64,000 nucleotides of DNA from Pseudofrankia inefficax (GTDB taxonomy: Bacteria > Actinomycetota > Actinomycetes > Frankiales > Frankiaceae): positions 868,001 through 932,000 of the forward strand of contig NC_014666.1 of assembly GCF_000166135.1 (NCBI RefSeq). Reading direction: 5' to 3'. This document shows, one piece after another, positions 17,704 to 27,658 of this stretch; the first letter of the stretch is position 1; every line of letters starts with the position of its first letter. The position numbers and the translations under genes are program-made. The notes beneath the pieces were generated by a model, which worked only from the letters and a program-made list of their open reading frames with translations, was not told where the DNA came from and ran no database searches.

Positions 17704-18714
17704 ATGAGCACGGTGAGTGTGGTCGTCTGTAGTCACCTGGTCTCGCGTTTCCCGTTGCTGGTCGCGGCCCTGGACTCGCTCCGGACACAGACCTGTGGCC
17801 CTGTCCAGGTTGTCGTCGTCGTCGACGGCGACGACGATCTGCTGAAGAAGTTGCGCGACCGCGATGGTGACGAGCTGATCCTGTCGACCGGTGGCCGGAC
17901 GGGTCTGTCGAATGCCCGGAACACGGGGCTGCGAGCGGTCACGACGGATCTTGTCGCTTTTCTGGATGATGACGCGACGGCGGAGCCGACCTGGTTGGAG
18001 TCGTTGATCGCCGCGGTGGCGGGTTCCCCGGATGTCCTGGGTGTGGGTGGGCGGACGGTACCGGCCTGGGAATCCCGGCAGCCGGAGTGGTTCCCGGACG
18101 AGTTGCTGTGGACGGTCGGCTGTAGCCATCGGGGCCTGCCGAAGGTTCGCCAGCCGGTCCGGAACGTGTTCGGCGGTTGCGCGTTGTTCCGGCGTGGTCT
18201 CTTCGATGAGGTCGGTGGTTTTGACGACCGCCTGGGCCGTAAGGCGAAGGGCGCGGCCGGGTGCGAGGAGACGGAGTTCTGTATCCGGGCGCAGCGGCTG
18301 CATCGGGGCGGCAGGTTTCTGTACGAGCCGGCGGCCGTGATTCACCATCGTGTGCCGCGGGAGCGGAGCTCGGCGTCTTATGTGTTGCGCCGGTGTTGGG
18401 AAGAGGGCCGTTCGAAGGCGATTCTTCGAATGATTACCCGTGATGAGGGTGGCCCGGTGCGGGTGGGGCGTCGCGGATCGGCGTTGGGTCCCGAGCAGGA
18501 CTTCCTGTTGCGGGTGCTGCCGGCCGGCGTCGTCGACGGGCTGAGGCAGGCGGTACACGGCCGGCCCGCCGCGGCCGGGCGGGCGCTGCTGCTCCTGGTG
18601 GGCTCGGTCGCCACCGTCGTCAGCTTCGCCGCGGCCGCGCTCCAGTCGGCTGGCCGTGGCCGGGTCGCGGCGCCGGCACCGCGGCCGGTCGCGGCGCACG
18701 CCCGCGACCTGTAG
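17704..18714 (+). CDS. Family 2 glycosyltransferase
   Basis: The 336-residue product has a GT-A catalytic domain: VSVVVCSHLVSRFPLL, VVVVVDGDDDLL, GLSNARNTGLRAVTTDLVAF and the metal site FLDDDATAEPTWLE, then an acceptor region with GCALFRRGLFDEVGGFDD and EETEFCIRA. A single hydrophobic segment near residues 285-310 may attach it to the membrane. ATG 17704 follows a strong GGAGGAGG site; an open extension upstream has none. Substrate is unknown. It converges with the acyltransferase-like membrane protein gene, 31 bp away. Confidence 0.85.
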   Translation: MSTVSVVVCSHLVSRFPLLVAALDSLRTQTCGPVQVVVVVDGDDDLLKKLRDRDGDELILSTGGRTGLSNARNTGLRAVTTDLVAFLDDDATAEPTWLESLIAAVAGSPDVLGVGGRTVPAWESRQPEWFPDELLWTVGCSHRGLPKVRQPVRNVFGGCALFRRGLFDEVGGFDDRLGRKAKGAAGCEETEFCIRAQRLHRGGRFLYEPAAVIHHRVPRERSSASYVLRRCWEEGRSKAILRMITRDEGGPVRVGRRGSALGPEQDFLLRVLPAGVVDGLRQAVHGRPAAAGRALLLLVGSVATVVSFAAAALQSAGRGRVAAPAPRPVAAHARDL

Positions 18715-18745
18715 AACTCCGGGGCCCGGCGTCGCGGCACGGGAG

Positions 18746-20095
18746 TCACTCGGTCGCGACCGCGCCTCGGCGGGTGGCGGCCCGGGCGGCCGCGGCGACG
18801 GCGGCCTCGAGGGGTCCGCGGCGGCGGGTCGCCCGCCAGGCACTGGCGAGGACGAGCGCCACCACGACCTGCAGGACGTAGGAGCGGTTCGGGTCGTCCG
18901 GCAGCGCGTCGGTCGCGAGCAGCGCGGCGTGCAGGGTGTACCAGGTCAGCGTCATCGAGCCGACAGCGGCGAGCGGCCAGAGCAGAATCCGGCCCAGCCG
19001 TCCGTCGGCGCCGAGCCGGGCCACCAGCAGCGCCAGGCCCAGCAGCGCGATCGCCGTCCCGGTGGTGTGGGCAAGGTCGAGCGGCGTCGTCGCGTGTGGT
19101 GAGGAGACCGCGAGCCACCACCAGCTCTGGGTCGGCGTGCTCCCATAGAGCCCGGCGGCGAGCAGCCGGGAGGCCTGTTCGGGCCCCACCGGCCCGATCC
19201 CCGGCAGCACCGCGTTCGTGGCGAGAATCGCGGACCGCCCGCCGAGCGGCCCGAGCAGGAACCAGGACAGGGTCTTCGCCGCCACGGCGGTCGCGGCGCC
19301 GCCGACGAGCAGCCAGCCGGCGGTCCGGGCCGACCGCAGGTCGAGCCGGCCGACGAGCATCCCGACAGCCAGGTACCCGACCCACGCCAGCGCCGGGTAG
19401 TAGCCGGTCAGCAGAAGGGTCAGCACCAGTCGACCCGGCGCGGTCGCCAGCGTGCCGAACGAGGGGTTGGCCGTGATCGGCGCCGGCAGGTGCGGGCGGA
19501 CGAGCTGGCTCAGCCACGGCTCGCCAGCCAGCGTGACCGCGGCGACGACGGCCAGGGCCCAACGGGGCGCCCGCAGCAGCGGGAGCACGAGCAGGAAGAA
19601 CACCGCGTAGTAGACCAGGATCACCGCGAGTGGCGTGCGCGTCTCGCCCAGGACCAGCCCGACCAGCCCGATGCACAGCGCCCGCACCAGCGTCGCGAGG
19701 TGCGGCCGGGGCGTCCGGGCCGCCACGAGGGCGAGCGCCACCCCGGCGAGCACGGCGAACGCCGCCGCCGACCGTCCGGCCGCGATCCGGAACGCCCAGG
19801 TCAGGTGGCCCTGGGAGTCGAAGTCGGGCAACACGTGCGTCGCGGCCATCCCGAGCAGTGCCGCGCCGCGCGCCGCGTCGACGCCGACGATCCGTCCGGG
19901 GCGCGGTCGGGTGACCCAGACGACGGTCGGCGAGCCAGGCGAGGGCGAGGCGGCCGACCGGATGGCGGGGGAGTCCCGCTGCCGAACCACGGCGCTGGGC
20001 GGGCAGTCCGGCGGCGACGTCCTCGGAAGCGGCAGGACCCCGGGGAAGTGTGGCTCTCCGGATGCCGGCGCCGGGAGCTCCGGCATGTCGGGCAT
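18746..20095 (-). CDS. Heparan-alpha-glucosaminide N-acetyltransferase-like (DUF1624/DUF418) membrane protein
   Basis: The 449-residue product has a Pro/Ser-rich cytoplasmic N-terminus of about 65 residues and then roughly ten hydrophobic segments to the C-terminus. The first segment begins with the family signature GVDAARGAALLGMAATHVLP, in which Asp and Arg are conserved. Later there is ETRTPLAVILVYYAVFFLL and a late LTWYTLHAALL. Members are thought to move acyl groups across or at the membrane, for example acetylating surface glycans. An acceptor cannot be named. ATG 20095 has GAGAGGGTGAGG upstream. It diverges from mutT. Confidence 0.75.
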   Translation of the reverse strand: MPDMPELPAPASGEPHFPGVLPLPRTSPPDCPPSAVVRQRDSPAIRSAASPSPGSPTVVWVTRPRPGRIVGVDAARGAALLGMAATHVLPDFDSQGHLTWAFRIAAGRSAAAFAVLAGVALALVAARTPRPHLATLVRALCIGLVGLVLGETRTPLAVILVYYAVFFLLVLPLLRAPRWALAVVAAVTLAGEPWLSQLVRPHLPAPITANPSFGTLATAPGRLVLTLLLTGYYPALAWVGYLAVGMLVGRLDLRSARTAGWLLVGGAATAVAAKTLSWFLLGPLGGRSAILATNAVLPGIGPVGPEQASRLLAAGLYGSTPTQSWWWLAVSSPHATTPLDLAHTTGTAIALLGLALLVARLGADGRLGRILLWPLAAVGSMTLTWYTLHAALLATDALPDDPNRSYVLQVVVALVLASAWRATRRRGPLEAAVAAAARAATRRGAVATE

Positions 20096-20215
20096 GGCCT
20101 CACCCTCTCACCGACTGGCCGCCCGCGACCGGCGTGGGCGCCGCGAGGCCATAGGTCCCAGTTCGGATGGGGTGGCTATACCCAATGGGGTCGCGTTCTG
20201 GGAAAGTCAAGAGCT

Positions 20216-20818
20216 ATGAATCCCGAGCCGGATGCGGGCCGCACCGCCGGGGCCGATTCGGTGCTCGGTGGCGGTCTGGTGACCGGCCCCGCCGCTCGGG
20301 CCGGGGCGGCCGGCGGTCGTTCGGCGAGGCACCCCGGTGCGACCCGCGCCGCGGGCTCGGATGACACCGCCGGCGGCCGGGCCGCGGTCAGCTCGGCGGC
20401 GAGCCGGGGCCGGCTGGTGGTGGCGATCGCGCTCCTCGACGACACCCGGCGCGTCCTGGCCGCCCGCCGCACGTCCCCGCCCGCCTACGCCGGGATGTGG
20501 GAGTTCCCCGGCGGCAAGGTGGAGCCCGGCGAGAGCGAGCTGGCCGCGCTGGCGCGGGAATGCCGCGAGGAACTCGACGTCGAGATCGAGATCGGCTCGT
20601 TCCTCGGCCAGGCGGATCTCGCCAGCCCCGGCTGGCGGCTGCGGGTCTGGTTCGGCCGGATTCTGGCCGGCACGCCCCGCGCGGTCGAGGGCGGCGAGCT
20701 GCGCTGGCTGACCGTCGCCGAGCTGGACGACGTCTCCTGGCTGCCGGCGGATCTGCCGCTGGTAGAGGCGATGCGCGGCAGGCTGCTCGATCCGGCTCCG
20801 CTGACGGCCGGCGACTGA
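20216..20818 (+). CDS. mutT: NUDIX hydrolase, MutT-like 8-oxo-dGTP diphosphatase
   Basis: The Nudix box GGKVEPGESELAALARECRE continues with ELDVEI and fits GX5EX7REUXEEXGU. The preceding AARRTSPPAYAGMWEFPGG is characteristic of MutT proteins that clean oxidised dGTP from the nucleotide pool. The 200-residue product carries about 65 Ala/Gly-rich residues before the domain, longer than usual for MutT. ATG 20216 is the nearest good start; a GGAAAG site lies about ten bases upstream. The mutT-typA order is shared with M. tuberculosis (mutT2, typA). Confidence 0.85.
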   Translation: MNPEPDAGRTAGADSVLGGGLVTGPAARAGAAGGRSARHPGATRAAGSDDTAGGRAAVSSAASRGRLVVAIALLDDTRRVLAARRTSPPAYAGMWEFPGGKVEPGESELAALARECREELDVEIEIGSFLGQADLASPGWRLRVWFGRILAGTPRAVEGGELRWLTVAELDDVSWLPADLPLVEAMRGRLLDPAPLTAGD

Positions 20819-21240
20819 CGTCACAACCCGGGTCCGAGCCCGTGCCGCTCGGGCGGGACAGGTGACCGGTGCCACATGTCCGTCGCCGATCGGGCCCGAC
20901 GCAGGGCGTGCAGGGACAAGTTGTTGTTGAAATCTCGCCGGCCGGTGGGTGTCCAGACTCTCGCGCCAGGTAAGCCCGCCAGTCGAGTCCGTACGATGGA
21001 ACGGAAGCCCGAGTCGGTCCTCGTTCTCGACGTCCGTGTTTGTCGCGGTCCGAGTTGTCGGCGCCTGAGTTCGCGATTCGCGAGTCCTCGACGTCGGAGA
21101 TCTCGTCGGTCGAGCCGCCCGGGCTGTCGGCACGCCTGGCTTGGCGCGTAATCGCGCCCCGTCACGTCGGACCCGGGCGTTCCAGCAGTCAAGCCCATCT
21201 CGGGGTCGAGCGCCCCCTGTCCGCCCCGGAGCCCGCCACC
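20819..21240. other. mutT-typA intergenic region
   Basis: The 422 bases hold a CCGAGC/GCTCGG hairpin at 20834-20852 just after mutT, a weak terminator candidate. The rest is open in the typA frame back to 21040 but has no motif. A long typA leader or a longer N-terminus cannot be excluded. Confidence 0.4.
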
Positions 21241-23163
21241 GTGCCCACCAGCACTGAGCAGACCAGCACCGCGACCGACGCCGTGCCCGCCAGCACCGAG
21301 TCCGCCGCGGGCGAGGTCCGCAGCCGCAACGACCGTCGGAACATCGCGATTATCGCGCACGTCGACCATGGGAAGACAACCCTCGTCGACGCGATGTTGC
21401 GCCAGTCCGGTGCCTTCAGCGCCCACGCCAGCGAAGACCTCACCGACCGGGTGATGGACTCGATGGACCTGGAGCGCGAGAAGGGCATCACCATCCTCGC
21501 GAAGAACACCGCGGTCCGCTACGGCGACACGACCGTCAACATCATCGACACTCCGGGCCACGCCGACTTCGGCGGCGAGGTCGAGCGGGGCCTGGCGATG
21601 GTCGACGGGGTGCTGCTGCTGGTCGACGCGAGCGAGGGCCCGCTGCCGCAGACCCGGTTCGTGCTGCGCAAGGCGCTCGCCGCCCGGCTGCCGGTCATCC
21701 TCGTCATCAACAAGGTCGACCGCTCCGACGCCCGGATCGCCGAGGTCGTCGACGAGGCCTACGAGCTCTTCCTCGACCTCGACGCGGACGAGGAGCAGAT
21801 CGACTTCCCGATCGTCTACTGCAACGCGAAGGCCGGCCGGGCCTCGATGAGCCGCCCGGCCGACGGCGACAGCCCGGACTCCCCGGACCTCAAGCCGCTG
21901 TTCGACCTGCTGCTGGAGACCATCCCGGCGCCGACCTATGTCGAGGGCGCGCCGCTGCAGGCCCTGGTCACCAACCTGGACGCCTCCCCGTACCTGGGCC
22001 GGCTCGCGCTGTGCCGGGTGCACAACGGCACGATCCGCCGCGGCCAGCAGGTCATGCTCTGCCGCGCCGACGGCACCCAGGAGCGGGTCAAGGTCAGCGA
22101 GCTGCTGGTCACCCAGGCGCTGGACCGGGCGCCCGCCGAGTCGGCCGGCCCCGGCGACATCATCGCCATCGCCGGCATCCCGGACATCACGATCGGTGAG
22201 ACGCTGGCCGACCCGGAGGACCCGCGCCCGCTGCCGGTCATCACCGTCGACGAGCCGTCGATCAGCATGACGGTCGGCGTCAACACCTCGCCGCTGGCCG
22301 GCAAGTCAGGCAAGAAGCTGACCGCGCGGCTGGTCAAGGCCCGCCTCGACGCGGAGCTGGTCGGCAACGTGTCGATCCGGGTGCTGCCGACCGAGCGGCC
22401 GGACACCTGGGAGATCCAGGGCCGAGGCGAGCTGCAGCTGGCCGTCCTGGTCGAGCTGATGCGCCGGGAGGACTTCGAGCTCACCGTCGGCAAGCCGCAG
22501 GTCGTCACCCGCGAGGTCGACGGCAAGCTGCACGAGCCGGTCGAGCGCCTCACGATCGACGCGCCCGAGGAGTTCCTCGGCACGCTGACCCAGCTGCTCG
22601 CGGTCCGCAAGGGCCGAGTCGAGCAGATGATCAACCACGGTACGGGCTGGATCCGGCTGGAGTACCTGGTGCCGGCGCGCGGCCTGATCGGCTTCCGCAC
22701 CGAGTTCCTCACCGAGACCCGCGGCACCGGCCTGCTGCACCACGTCTTCGAGGGCTACGAGCCCTGGTTCGGCGAGCTGCGCACCCGGGCGACCGGCTCG
22801 ATGGTCGCCGACCGGTCCGGCCCGACCACCGCCTACGCCCTGTTCAACCTGCAGGAGCGCGGCACGATGTTCGTCCCGCCGATGATCGACGTCTACGAAG
22901 GCATGATCGTCGGTGAGAACTCCCGGGCCGACGACATGGACGTCAACCCGACCAAGGAGAAGAAGCTCACCAACATGCGCTCCTCGACCGGCGACGAGCT
23001 GGTCCGGCTGACCCCGCACCGCCAGCTCACCCTGGAGCAGGCGCTGGAGTTCTGCCGCGAGGACGAGTGCGTCGAGGTCACCCCGGCCACGGTCCGAATC
23101 CGCAAGGTCGCGCTCCTCGCGGCTGACCGGGAGAAGCTGCGGGCGCGGCGTCGGTCTAACTGA
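21241..23163 (+). CDS. typA: Translational GTPase TypA/BipA
   Basis: TypA is an EF-G-like GTPase that binds ribosomes and helps assembly and stress adaptation. The G domain shows [15 protein letters not shown] (G1), the G2 region [23 protein letters not shown] (G3) and NKVD (G4). Domains II, III and V follow, and the C-terminal domain ends in an Arg-rich tail. GTG 21241 has GGAG nine bases upstream and gives 640 residues with about 30 Thr/Ser/Ala-rich residues before the G domain. The frame is open to 21040, so the N-terminus may be longer, but that would be atypical. Confidence 0.92.
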   Translation: MPTSTEQTSTATDAVPASTESAAGEVRSRNDRRNIAIIAHVDHGKTTLVDAMLRQSGAFSAHASEDLTDRVMDSMDLEREKGITILAKNTAVRYGDTTVNIIDTPGHADFGGEVERGLAMVDGVLLLVDASEGPLPQTRFVLRKALAARLPVILVINKVDRSDARIAEVVDEAYELFLDLDADEEQIDFPIVYCNAKAGRASMSRPADGDSPDSPDLKPLFDLLLETIPAPTYVEGAPLQALVTNLDASPYLGRLALCRVHNGTIRRGQQVMLCRADGTQERVKVSELLVTQALDRAPAESAGPGDIIAIAGIPDITIGETLADPEDPRPLPVITVDEPSISMTVGVNTSPLAGKSGKKLTARLVKARLDAELVGNVSIRVLPTERPDTWEIQGRGELQLAVLVELMRREDFELTVGKPQVVTREVDGKLHEPVERLTIDAPEEFLGTLTQLLAVRKGRVEQMINHGTGWIRLEYLVPARGLIGFRTEFLTETRGTGLLHHVFEGYEPWFGELRTRATGSMVADRSGPTTAYALFNLQERGTMFVPPMIDVYEGMIVGENSRADDMDVNPTKEKKLTNMRSSTGDELVRLTPHRQLTLEQALEFCREDECVEVTPATVRIRKVALLAADREKLRARRRSN

Positions 23164-23648
23164 GTTTCTGGTTCGCTCCGTCCGGGCGCGGCGCTCCGCG
23201 GCCGTCCTCGCCTGGCGGCTCGGACGACCACTCCGCGCCGCGTCCTCCTCCGCTCACGGGCGCTCCGGCGACCTGCGCTGCGGCCCAACCCCCTTCGCTT
23301 CGCTCGGGGGCCGGGCCTCCGCGCAGGTGCGCCTGCGCGCCGTTGTGGCCGGGGGTCGACTATGCGGTTCGCTGACGCAGGCGCGCCTGCGGGGTTTCTG
23401 CTGGATCGCGGCAGCGATCTGGTAGGTCAGGTCTCCGGTCACGGGAGTTGTGGCCCGGTCACGTTCGCTTCGCTCCGTGGACGGGCCTCCGCGCCTGCGC
23501 GCCGCCGGGGCCCGGGGGCTGCCTCAGGTTTCTGGGGGCCGGTGTACCCGGGGCCGTGAGCGGGGCGGGGCGGTCGGTACCGTCAGAGCCGGGCAGAAGT
23601 GCGTATCCGGGGGTGGGGGTGCCGCCGGACCGACGAGACGGGTGATCT
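23164..23648. other. typA-galE intergenic region with duplicated GC-rich module
   Basis: No gene is seen in these 485 bases. A module containing TTCGCTTCGCTC, CGGGCCTCCGCGC and CTGCGCGCCG occurs twice (about 23293-23342 and 23465-23508). A perfect palindrome GCAGGCGCGCCTGC sits at 23377-23390, and a near-palindrome CGCGCAGGTGCGCCTGCGCG at about 23320-23339. CCCCC and GGGGG flanking the first TTCGCTTCGCTC could form a terminator hairpin for typA. Confidence 0.55.
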
Positions 23649-24695
23649 GTGTCAGCTGCGGACAAGACGGTGCTGGTGACGGGGGCGGCCGGGTTCATCG
23701 GGTCGCACACCTGCGTCGATCTGTTGACGGCCGGCTACCGGGTCGTCGGTGTCGACAACTTCGCGAACAGCTCGCCGCGGGCCGTCGAGCGCATCCGGGA
23801 GGTCGCGGGCGAGGCCGGCGCGAACCTGGAGTTCGTCGAGCTCGACGTGCTCGACGCGGTGGCGCTCGGCAAGCTGCTCGCGGCGACGCCGTTCGAGGCT
23901 GTGATCCACTTCGCGGCCCGCAAGGCGGTCGGCGAGTCCGTGGCGATGCCGGTCGAGTACTACGACACGAACCTCAACGCGACGCTGCGGCTCGTCGAGG
24001 CGCTGCGCGAGCACGGCCCGCGCAGGCTGATCTTCTCCTCGTCCTGCTCGATCCACGGTGACGTCGACGTCCTGCCGATTCGGGAGGACGCGCCGGCCCG
24101 CCCGACCAACCCCTACTCGCGCACCAAGTGGATGTGCGAGCAGATCCTCGCGGACGTCTGCGCGGCCCAGCCCGACTGGCACGTGACCGCCCTGCGCTAC
24201 TTCAACCCGGTCGGTGCCCACCCGTCGGGCCTGCTCGGTGAGGACCCGCGGGGCATCCCGAACAACCTGATGCCCTACCTGCAGCAGGTCGCGGTCGGGC
24301 GCCGGGAGTACCTGTCGGTGTTCGGCGACGACTACCCGACCGCCGACGGCACCGGCGTCCGCGACTACATCCACGTCGTCGACCTCGCCGAGGGCCACCG
24401 GGCCGCGCTGGAGCACCTCGACGACGAGGCCGGCTACCGCGTGGTCAACCTCGGCACGGGCGTCGGCACGTCGGTCCAGCAGTTGCTGACGGCGTTCGGC
24501 GCCGCCTGCGGCCGCGAGCTTCCGCACCGGGTGGTCGCGCGGCGCGACGGGGACGTCGCCGCCCTCTACGCCGATCCGTCGTACGCGGCCGAGACGCTCG
24601 GCTGGCGGGCCAGCAGGGGGCTGGACGAGATGTGCCGCGACGCCTGGGAGTTCCAGCGGCGCAACCCGGGCGGCTACGACGGGGCGGCGGCGTGA
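23649..24695 (+). CDS. galE: UDP-glucose 4-epimerase
   Basis: GalE interconverts UDP-glucose and UDP-galactose for the Leloir pathway and for galactose-containing surface glycans. This 348-residue extended SDR has the NAD site [18 protein letters not shown], the [10 protein letters not shown] loop, the SSS motif followed by CSIHGD, the catalytic YSRTK (Tyr-x-x-x-Lys) and [12 protein letters not shown]. Start GTG 23649 gives the correct N-terminus ([13 protein letters not shown]). The stop overlaps the mshB start by GTGA, suggesting the two are cotranscribed. Confidence 0.93.
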   Translation: MSAADKTVLVTGAAGFIGSHTCVDLLTAGYRVVGVDNFANSSPRAVERIREVAGEAGANLEFVELDVLDAVALGKLLAATPFEAVIHFAARKAVGESVAMPVEYYDTNLNATLRLVEALREHGPRRLIFSSSCSIHGDVDVLPIREDAPARPTNPYSRTKWMCEQILADVCAAQPDWHVTALRYFNPVGAHPSGLLGEDPRGIPNNLMPYLQQVAVGRREYLSVFGDDYPTADGTGVRDYIHVVDLAEGHRAALEHLDDEAGYRVVNLGTGVGTSVQQLLTAFGAACGRELPHRVVARRDGDVAALYADPSYAAETLGWRASRGLDEMCRDAWEFQRRNPGGYDGAAA

Positions 24696-25630
24696 CAGCC
24701 GCCGAGCAGTCCGTCCCCGCCGAGACGGCACCGACCCCGGCGCGCCGGGTGATGTTCGTGCACGCCCACCCGGACGACGAGATCATCGCGACCGGGATCT
24801 CCATCGCCCACTACGCGGCCACGCCCGACACCCACGTCACACTGGTCACCTGCACCCTCGGCGAGCTCGGCGAGGTTCTCGTCCCCGAGCTGGAGCACCT
24901 GCGCAGCGACCTCGGCGACCAGCTCGGCGGCTACCGGATGTCCGAGCTGGCGGCGGCCTGTGTCGCCCTGGGCCTCGACGACCAGCGCTATCTCGGTGGC
25001 CCGGCCCGGTTCCGGGACAGCGGCATGATGGGCACGCCCGGCAACGACGACCCGCGCTGCTTCTGGCAGGCCGACCTCACCGAGGCGACCGCCGAGCTAG
25101 TCCGGATCGTCCGTGAGGTCCGGCCACAGGTCCTGGTCAGCTACGACTCCAACGGCGGCTACGGCCACCCGGACCACATCCGCGCGCACCAGATCACGGT
25201 CGCGGCGTTCACCGCGGCCGCCGACCCGGACTTCGCTCCCGACGCGGGCGAACCCTGGGCACCGTCGAAGCTGTACGAGACGGCGCTGCCGAAGTCGTTC
25301 GTCCAGCGCGCCGTCGAGCGGTTCTCCGACGTCGAGGGAACCCCGTTCCACGGTGCGACCAGCGCCGACGACGTCCCGATGGGCGTGCCGGACGAGGTCA
25401 TCACTACCCGGATCGAGGCGCCCGAGTACCTGGACGCGAAGCTCGCGGCGCTGCGGGCGCACCGCACCCAGATCGCCGTCGACGGGTTCTTCTTCGCCCT
25501 GGCCGACGGGGTCGGCCAGCCGGCGTTCACCGTCGACCACTATGTCCTGACCCGGGGCGAGCCCGTCCCGACGAACGGGCCGGACGGCACCGCGTACGAG
25601 ACGGACCTGTTCGCCGGCCTCGATCTCTGA
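24692..25630 (+). CDS. mshB: N-acetyl-GlcN-Ins deacetylase of mycothiol synthesis, PIG-L family
   Basis: MshB removes the acetyl group from GlcNAc-inositol, the second committed stage of mycothiol synthesis, using zinc. The metal motif AHPDDE is at the N-terminus (about residues 26-31) and the third ligand is in [11 protein letters not shown]. Between them lie [11 protein letters not shown] and [17 protein letters not shown], typical of MshB as opposed to the mycothiol amidase Mca. The C-terminus with [20 protein letters not shown] also fits. The 312-residue length is normal. It overlaps galE by four bases and is followed by a DUF6113-type gene. Confidence 0.88.
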   Translation: MTAAEQSVPAETAPTPARRVMFVHAHPDDEIIATGISIAHYAATPDTHVTLVTCTLGELGEVLVPELEHLRSDLGDQLGGYRMSELAAACVALGLDDQRYLGGPARFRDSGMMGTPGNDDPRCFWQADLTEATAELVRIVREVRPQVLVSYDSNGGYGHPDHIRAHQITVAAFTAAADPDFAPDAGEPWAPSKLYETALPKSFVQRAVERFSDVEGTPFHGATSADDVPMGVPDEVITTRIEAPEYLDAKLAALRAHRTQIAVDGFFFALADGVGQPAFTVDHYVLTRGEPVPTNGPDGTAYETDLFAGLDL

Positions 25631-25774
25631 CGCTACGGCAGCGGCCCGATCGGGTGATCCGGTCGCGGCACCCCGGACCGGTAGCCCCGGGCGCCGGAAC
25701 CCGGTGCGGCGCCTGAGCTGCCGACCGGCGAGCCGCCGTGCCACGGCGCCTGGCGGGCCGGTCCGGCGGCTGGC

Positions 25775-25780
25775 TACTGT
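25775..25780 (+). promoter_or_regulatory. -10 box for the DUF6113-type gene
   Basis: TACTGT lies six bases before ATG 25787, so the gene may be transcribed separately from galE-mshB. Confidence 0.45.
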
Positions 25781-25786
25781 CGAGGT

Positions 25787-26326
25787 ATGCCTCGCCCCAG
25801 CACAGGCCCGCGCTCGCCGGCACCCGGCGGGCCGGACGCGGGCGCCGCCGGCGCGCGACCGGAGGACTCGATCGCGGCCCGGGTGACGGGGCTCGGCTCG
25901 ACCGACCGGTTGCCGGCAAACCCGCCGCGGCTCTTTCTCGCCGCGGCTTACGCGCTCGGGCTCGTCCTCGGGTTCGTGCTCGGCCTCTACGGCGTCGTCT
26001 GGGTGCCGGAGGGGCTGCGGCTGGGGGGCGTCTTCCTGTCCGTCGGGCTGCTGCTCGCGCTGGTCGGCAACACCGCCGTCGCGCTGCTGGTCCGCTGGCT
26101 GACCGGGACCCGCCTGGGCGCCCTCGTCGTGCTGATCGGCTGGGCCCCGGTCGTCCTGGCGCTCGGCTCGTCCCGGCCGGAGGGGGACCTGATGCTGCGG
26201 GCCACCACCACCGGCTACCTGTTCCTCGCCCTCGGCGCGCTCGCCCCGGTGACGGTGGCCGTCGTCGGGACGGCCAAGCGCGGCCTGACGGCGTTCACGC
26301 TGCCGCCGCCCGGGTCGTCCAGGTAG
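25787..26326 (+). CDS. DUF6113-type small integral membrane protein
   Basis: The 179-residue product has a Pro/Gly/Ala-rich N-terminus of about 45 residues and then four hydrophobic helices (about 49-70, 76-100, 108-124 and 138-155). No catalytic motif is visible. In other actinomycetes a gene of this type follows mshB; the family name is recalled from that context and is not certain. Function is unknown. Confidence 0.65.
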   Translation: MPRPSTGPRSPAPGGPDAGAAGARPEDSIAARVTGLGSTDRLPANPPRLFLAAAYALGLVLGFVLGLYGVVWVPEGLRLGGVFLSVGLLLALVGNTAVALLVRWLTGTRLGALVVLIGWAPVVLALGSSRPEGDLMLRATTTGYLFLALGALAPVTVAVVGTAKRGLTAFTLPPPGSSR

Positions 26327-26409
26327 TTCGGGGACGCGCGCCGCTCGGGGCTGACGCCGGGAGCGGGCCGCGGCGGGCCTCAGCTCGACGCTGACGGCAC
26401 CGAAGCCCT

Positions 26410-26429
26410 TGTTGGGCACTCGCCCAACA
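26410..26429 (-). terminator. Hairpin downstream of the SirB1-like gene
   Basis: TGTTGGGC pairs with GCCCAACA around a four-base loop, seven bases beyond the stop codon of the minus-strand gene. It could also serve the converging DUF6113-type gene. Confidence 0.5.
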
Positions 26430-26435
26430 GGACGG

Positions 26436-27302
26436 CTAGTTGAGCCGGGAGCGGGCCGCGCGGGCGGCGGCACGGGCCGCCGCGGCCGCCGTCGGCTCGG
26501 CCGCGTCCACCGCGTCGGCGAAGGTGGCGAGGTCGCGGGCGCCGCCGAGGTAGTCGCCCCGGCGGATACGCAGTTCGCCGCGCTCGCGGCGCAGGCTCGC
26601 GGGATGGTGCGGGAGCAGCAGGGACAGCTCGACCGCCCACAGCCTGGTCGACGTCGAGTCCGCCCTGGCGGCCAGGACGCGGATGTTGCCCAGCACCCGG
26701 GCGAGCAGGTCCTCCCGGTTCATCGGGGCGAGCTGGGCCCGGCTGAACGGGACACCGGCCGCCCGAACCCGGGCTGCCGCGTCGTGGACCGTGATCCGCC
26801 GCCCGCCGGCGAACGGATCCACCAGCACGTTCTCGCGCGGAGTCCCGATCGCCACGACCATGTGGCCCGGTAGCCCGACCGGGTAGGCCGGCACCCCCAA
26901 CCGGGCGGCCACCTCCAGCCAGATGACCGAGAGCAGGATCGGCAGGCCGTGCCGTCGGCGCAGCACCTCCGGCAGCAGCGACGAGCGCAGGTCGTCGTAG
27001 TCGCCCTGCAGGCCCGAGTAGCCGCCGCGCAGCCCGAGCGACTCGTGCAGCGCCTCGGCGGCGTCCAGCGGCTCCGACGTCGCCATCGTGTCCCCGGCCT
27101 GGCCGCCGGCCGCGCGGGCCCGGGAGACCTTGGCGGCGAGGACCGGCCGGGCCTCGTCGGTGAGCCGGTCGAGCGCCCCGAGGACGTCGGCGGTCTCGGC
27201 CTCCGGGTCGGCCTCGGCGGCGATCAGCTGGCAGGCGAGGGCGAGGTCGATGGGAGTCCTTCTGACGACATCGGTGAAGCGGGCTCGGCTGCGGGCGCTC
27301 AT
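26436..27302 (-). CDS. SirB1/transglutaminase-like family protein
   Basis: The 288-residue product matches the SirB1 N-terminal/Transglut_core2 family. It has VLRRRHGLPILLSVIWLEVA, GVPAYPVGLPGHMVVAI and NVLVDPFAGGRRIT in the order seen in members, followed by a TPR-like helical C-terminus. The Cys of true transglutaminases is not apparent, so this may be a non-catalytic protein-binding member. ATG 27302 overlaps the stop of the upstream SH3-like gene by four bases (ATGA), which implies one transcript and perhaps one function. Biological role unknown. Confidence 0.8.
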   Translation of the reverse strand: MSARSRARFTDVVRRTPIDLALACQLIAAEADPEAETADVLGALDRLTDEARPVLAAKVSRARAAGGQAGDTMATSEPLDAAEALHESLGLRGGYSGLQGDYDDLRSSLLPEVLRRRHGLPILLSVIWLEVAARLGVPAYPVGLPGHMVVAIGTPRENVLVDPFAGGRRITVHDAAARVRAAGVPFSRAQLAPMNREDLLARVLGNIRVLAARADSTSTRLWAVELSLLLPHHPASLRRERGELRIRRGDYLGGARDLATFADAVDAAEPTAAAAARAAARAARSRLN

Positions 27303-27571
27303 CGACGGACCTCCAGACCCCTGTCCTCCGGATCCGGCGGGTCGGGCTCCGGCCGGCGCCGGTCAGGTCGCGGTGGGACGACCTTGGCCGCGACGAGATC
27401 GGCCTCCGCGACCCTGGTGACCTCGCCATTCGCGTCGACGACCGTGAGCACCCCGGCTGTCCAGGACTGGAGGGTTCCGATAACGTCCGTCAGCGGCACC
27501 GGCCCCGCGATGCGGCGCCGGATCACGACCCGCGCGCCGATGTCGGCCAGAGTGATGCGGACGACATACAC
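27299..27571 (-). CDS. Stand-alone SH3-like domain, as at the N-terminus of Rv0428c-type GNAT proteins
   Basis: The 90-residue product (GTG 27571) begins VYVVRITLADIGARVVIRRR and continues with IGTLQSWTAGVLTVVDANGE and AEADLVAAKVVPPRP, ending in a Pro/Asp/Arg-rich tail. The pattern recalls the small beta-barrel found before the GNAT acetyltransferase domain in Rv0428c-like proteins of actinobacteria. Here no acetyltransferase follows; the next gene is the SirB1-like one, overlapping by four bases. It is divergent from fdxA. It is either a truncated acetyltransferase or an independent binding module. Confidence 0.65.
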   Translation of the reverse strand: MYVVRITLADIGARVVIRRRIAGPVPLTDVIGTLQSWTAGVLTVVDANGEVTRVAEADLVAAKVVPPRPDRRRPEPDPPDPEDRGLEVRR

Positions 27572-27658
27572 GACCAGCGAACGCCCTTGCTGTCGACACG
27601 GAACGGTCGAGGTCGATACTAAGGAATCAGTCGCCCGTGAGCCGAGGAGGAACATCCG

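Noticed and set aside
27587-27620. Housekeeping -35/-10 promoter for fdxA (TGTCGA-18-GATACT)
   Set aside because: The -35 match is poor and other pairings are equally possible, so it was not listed.
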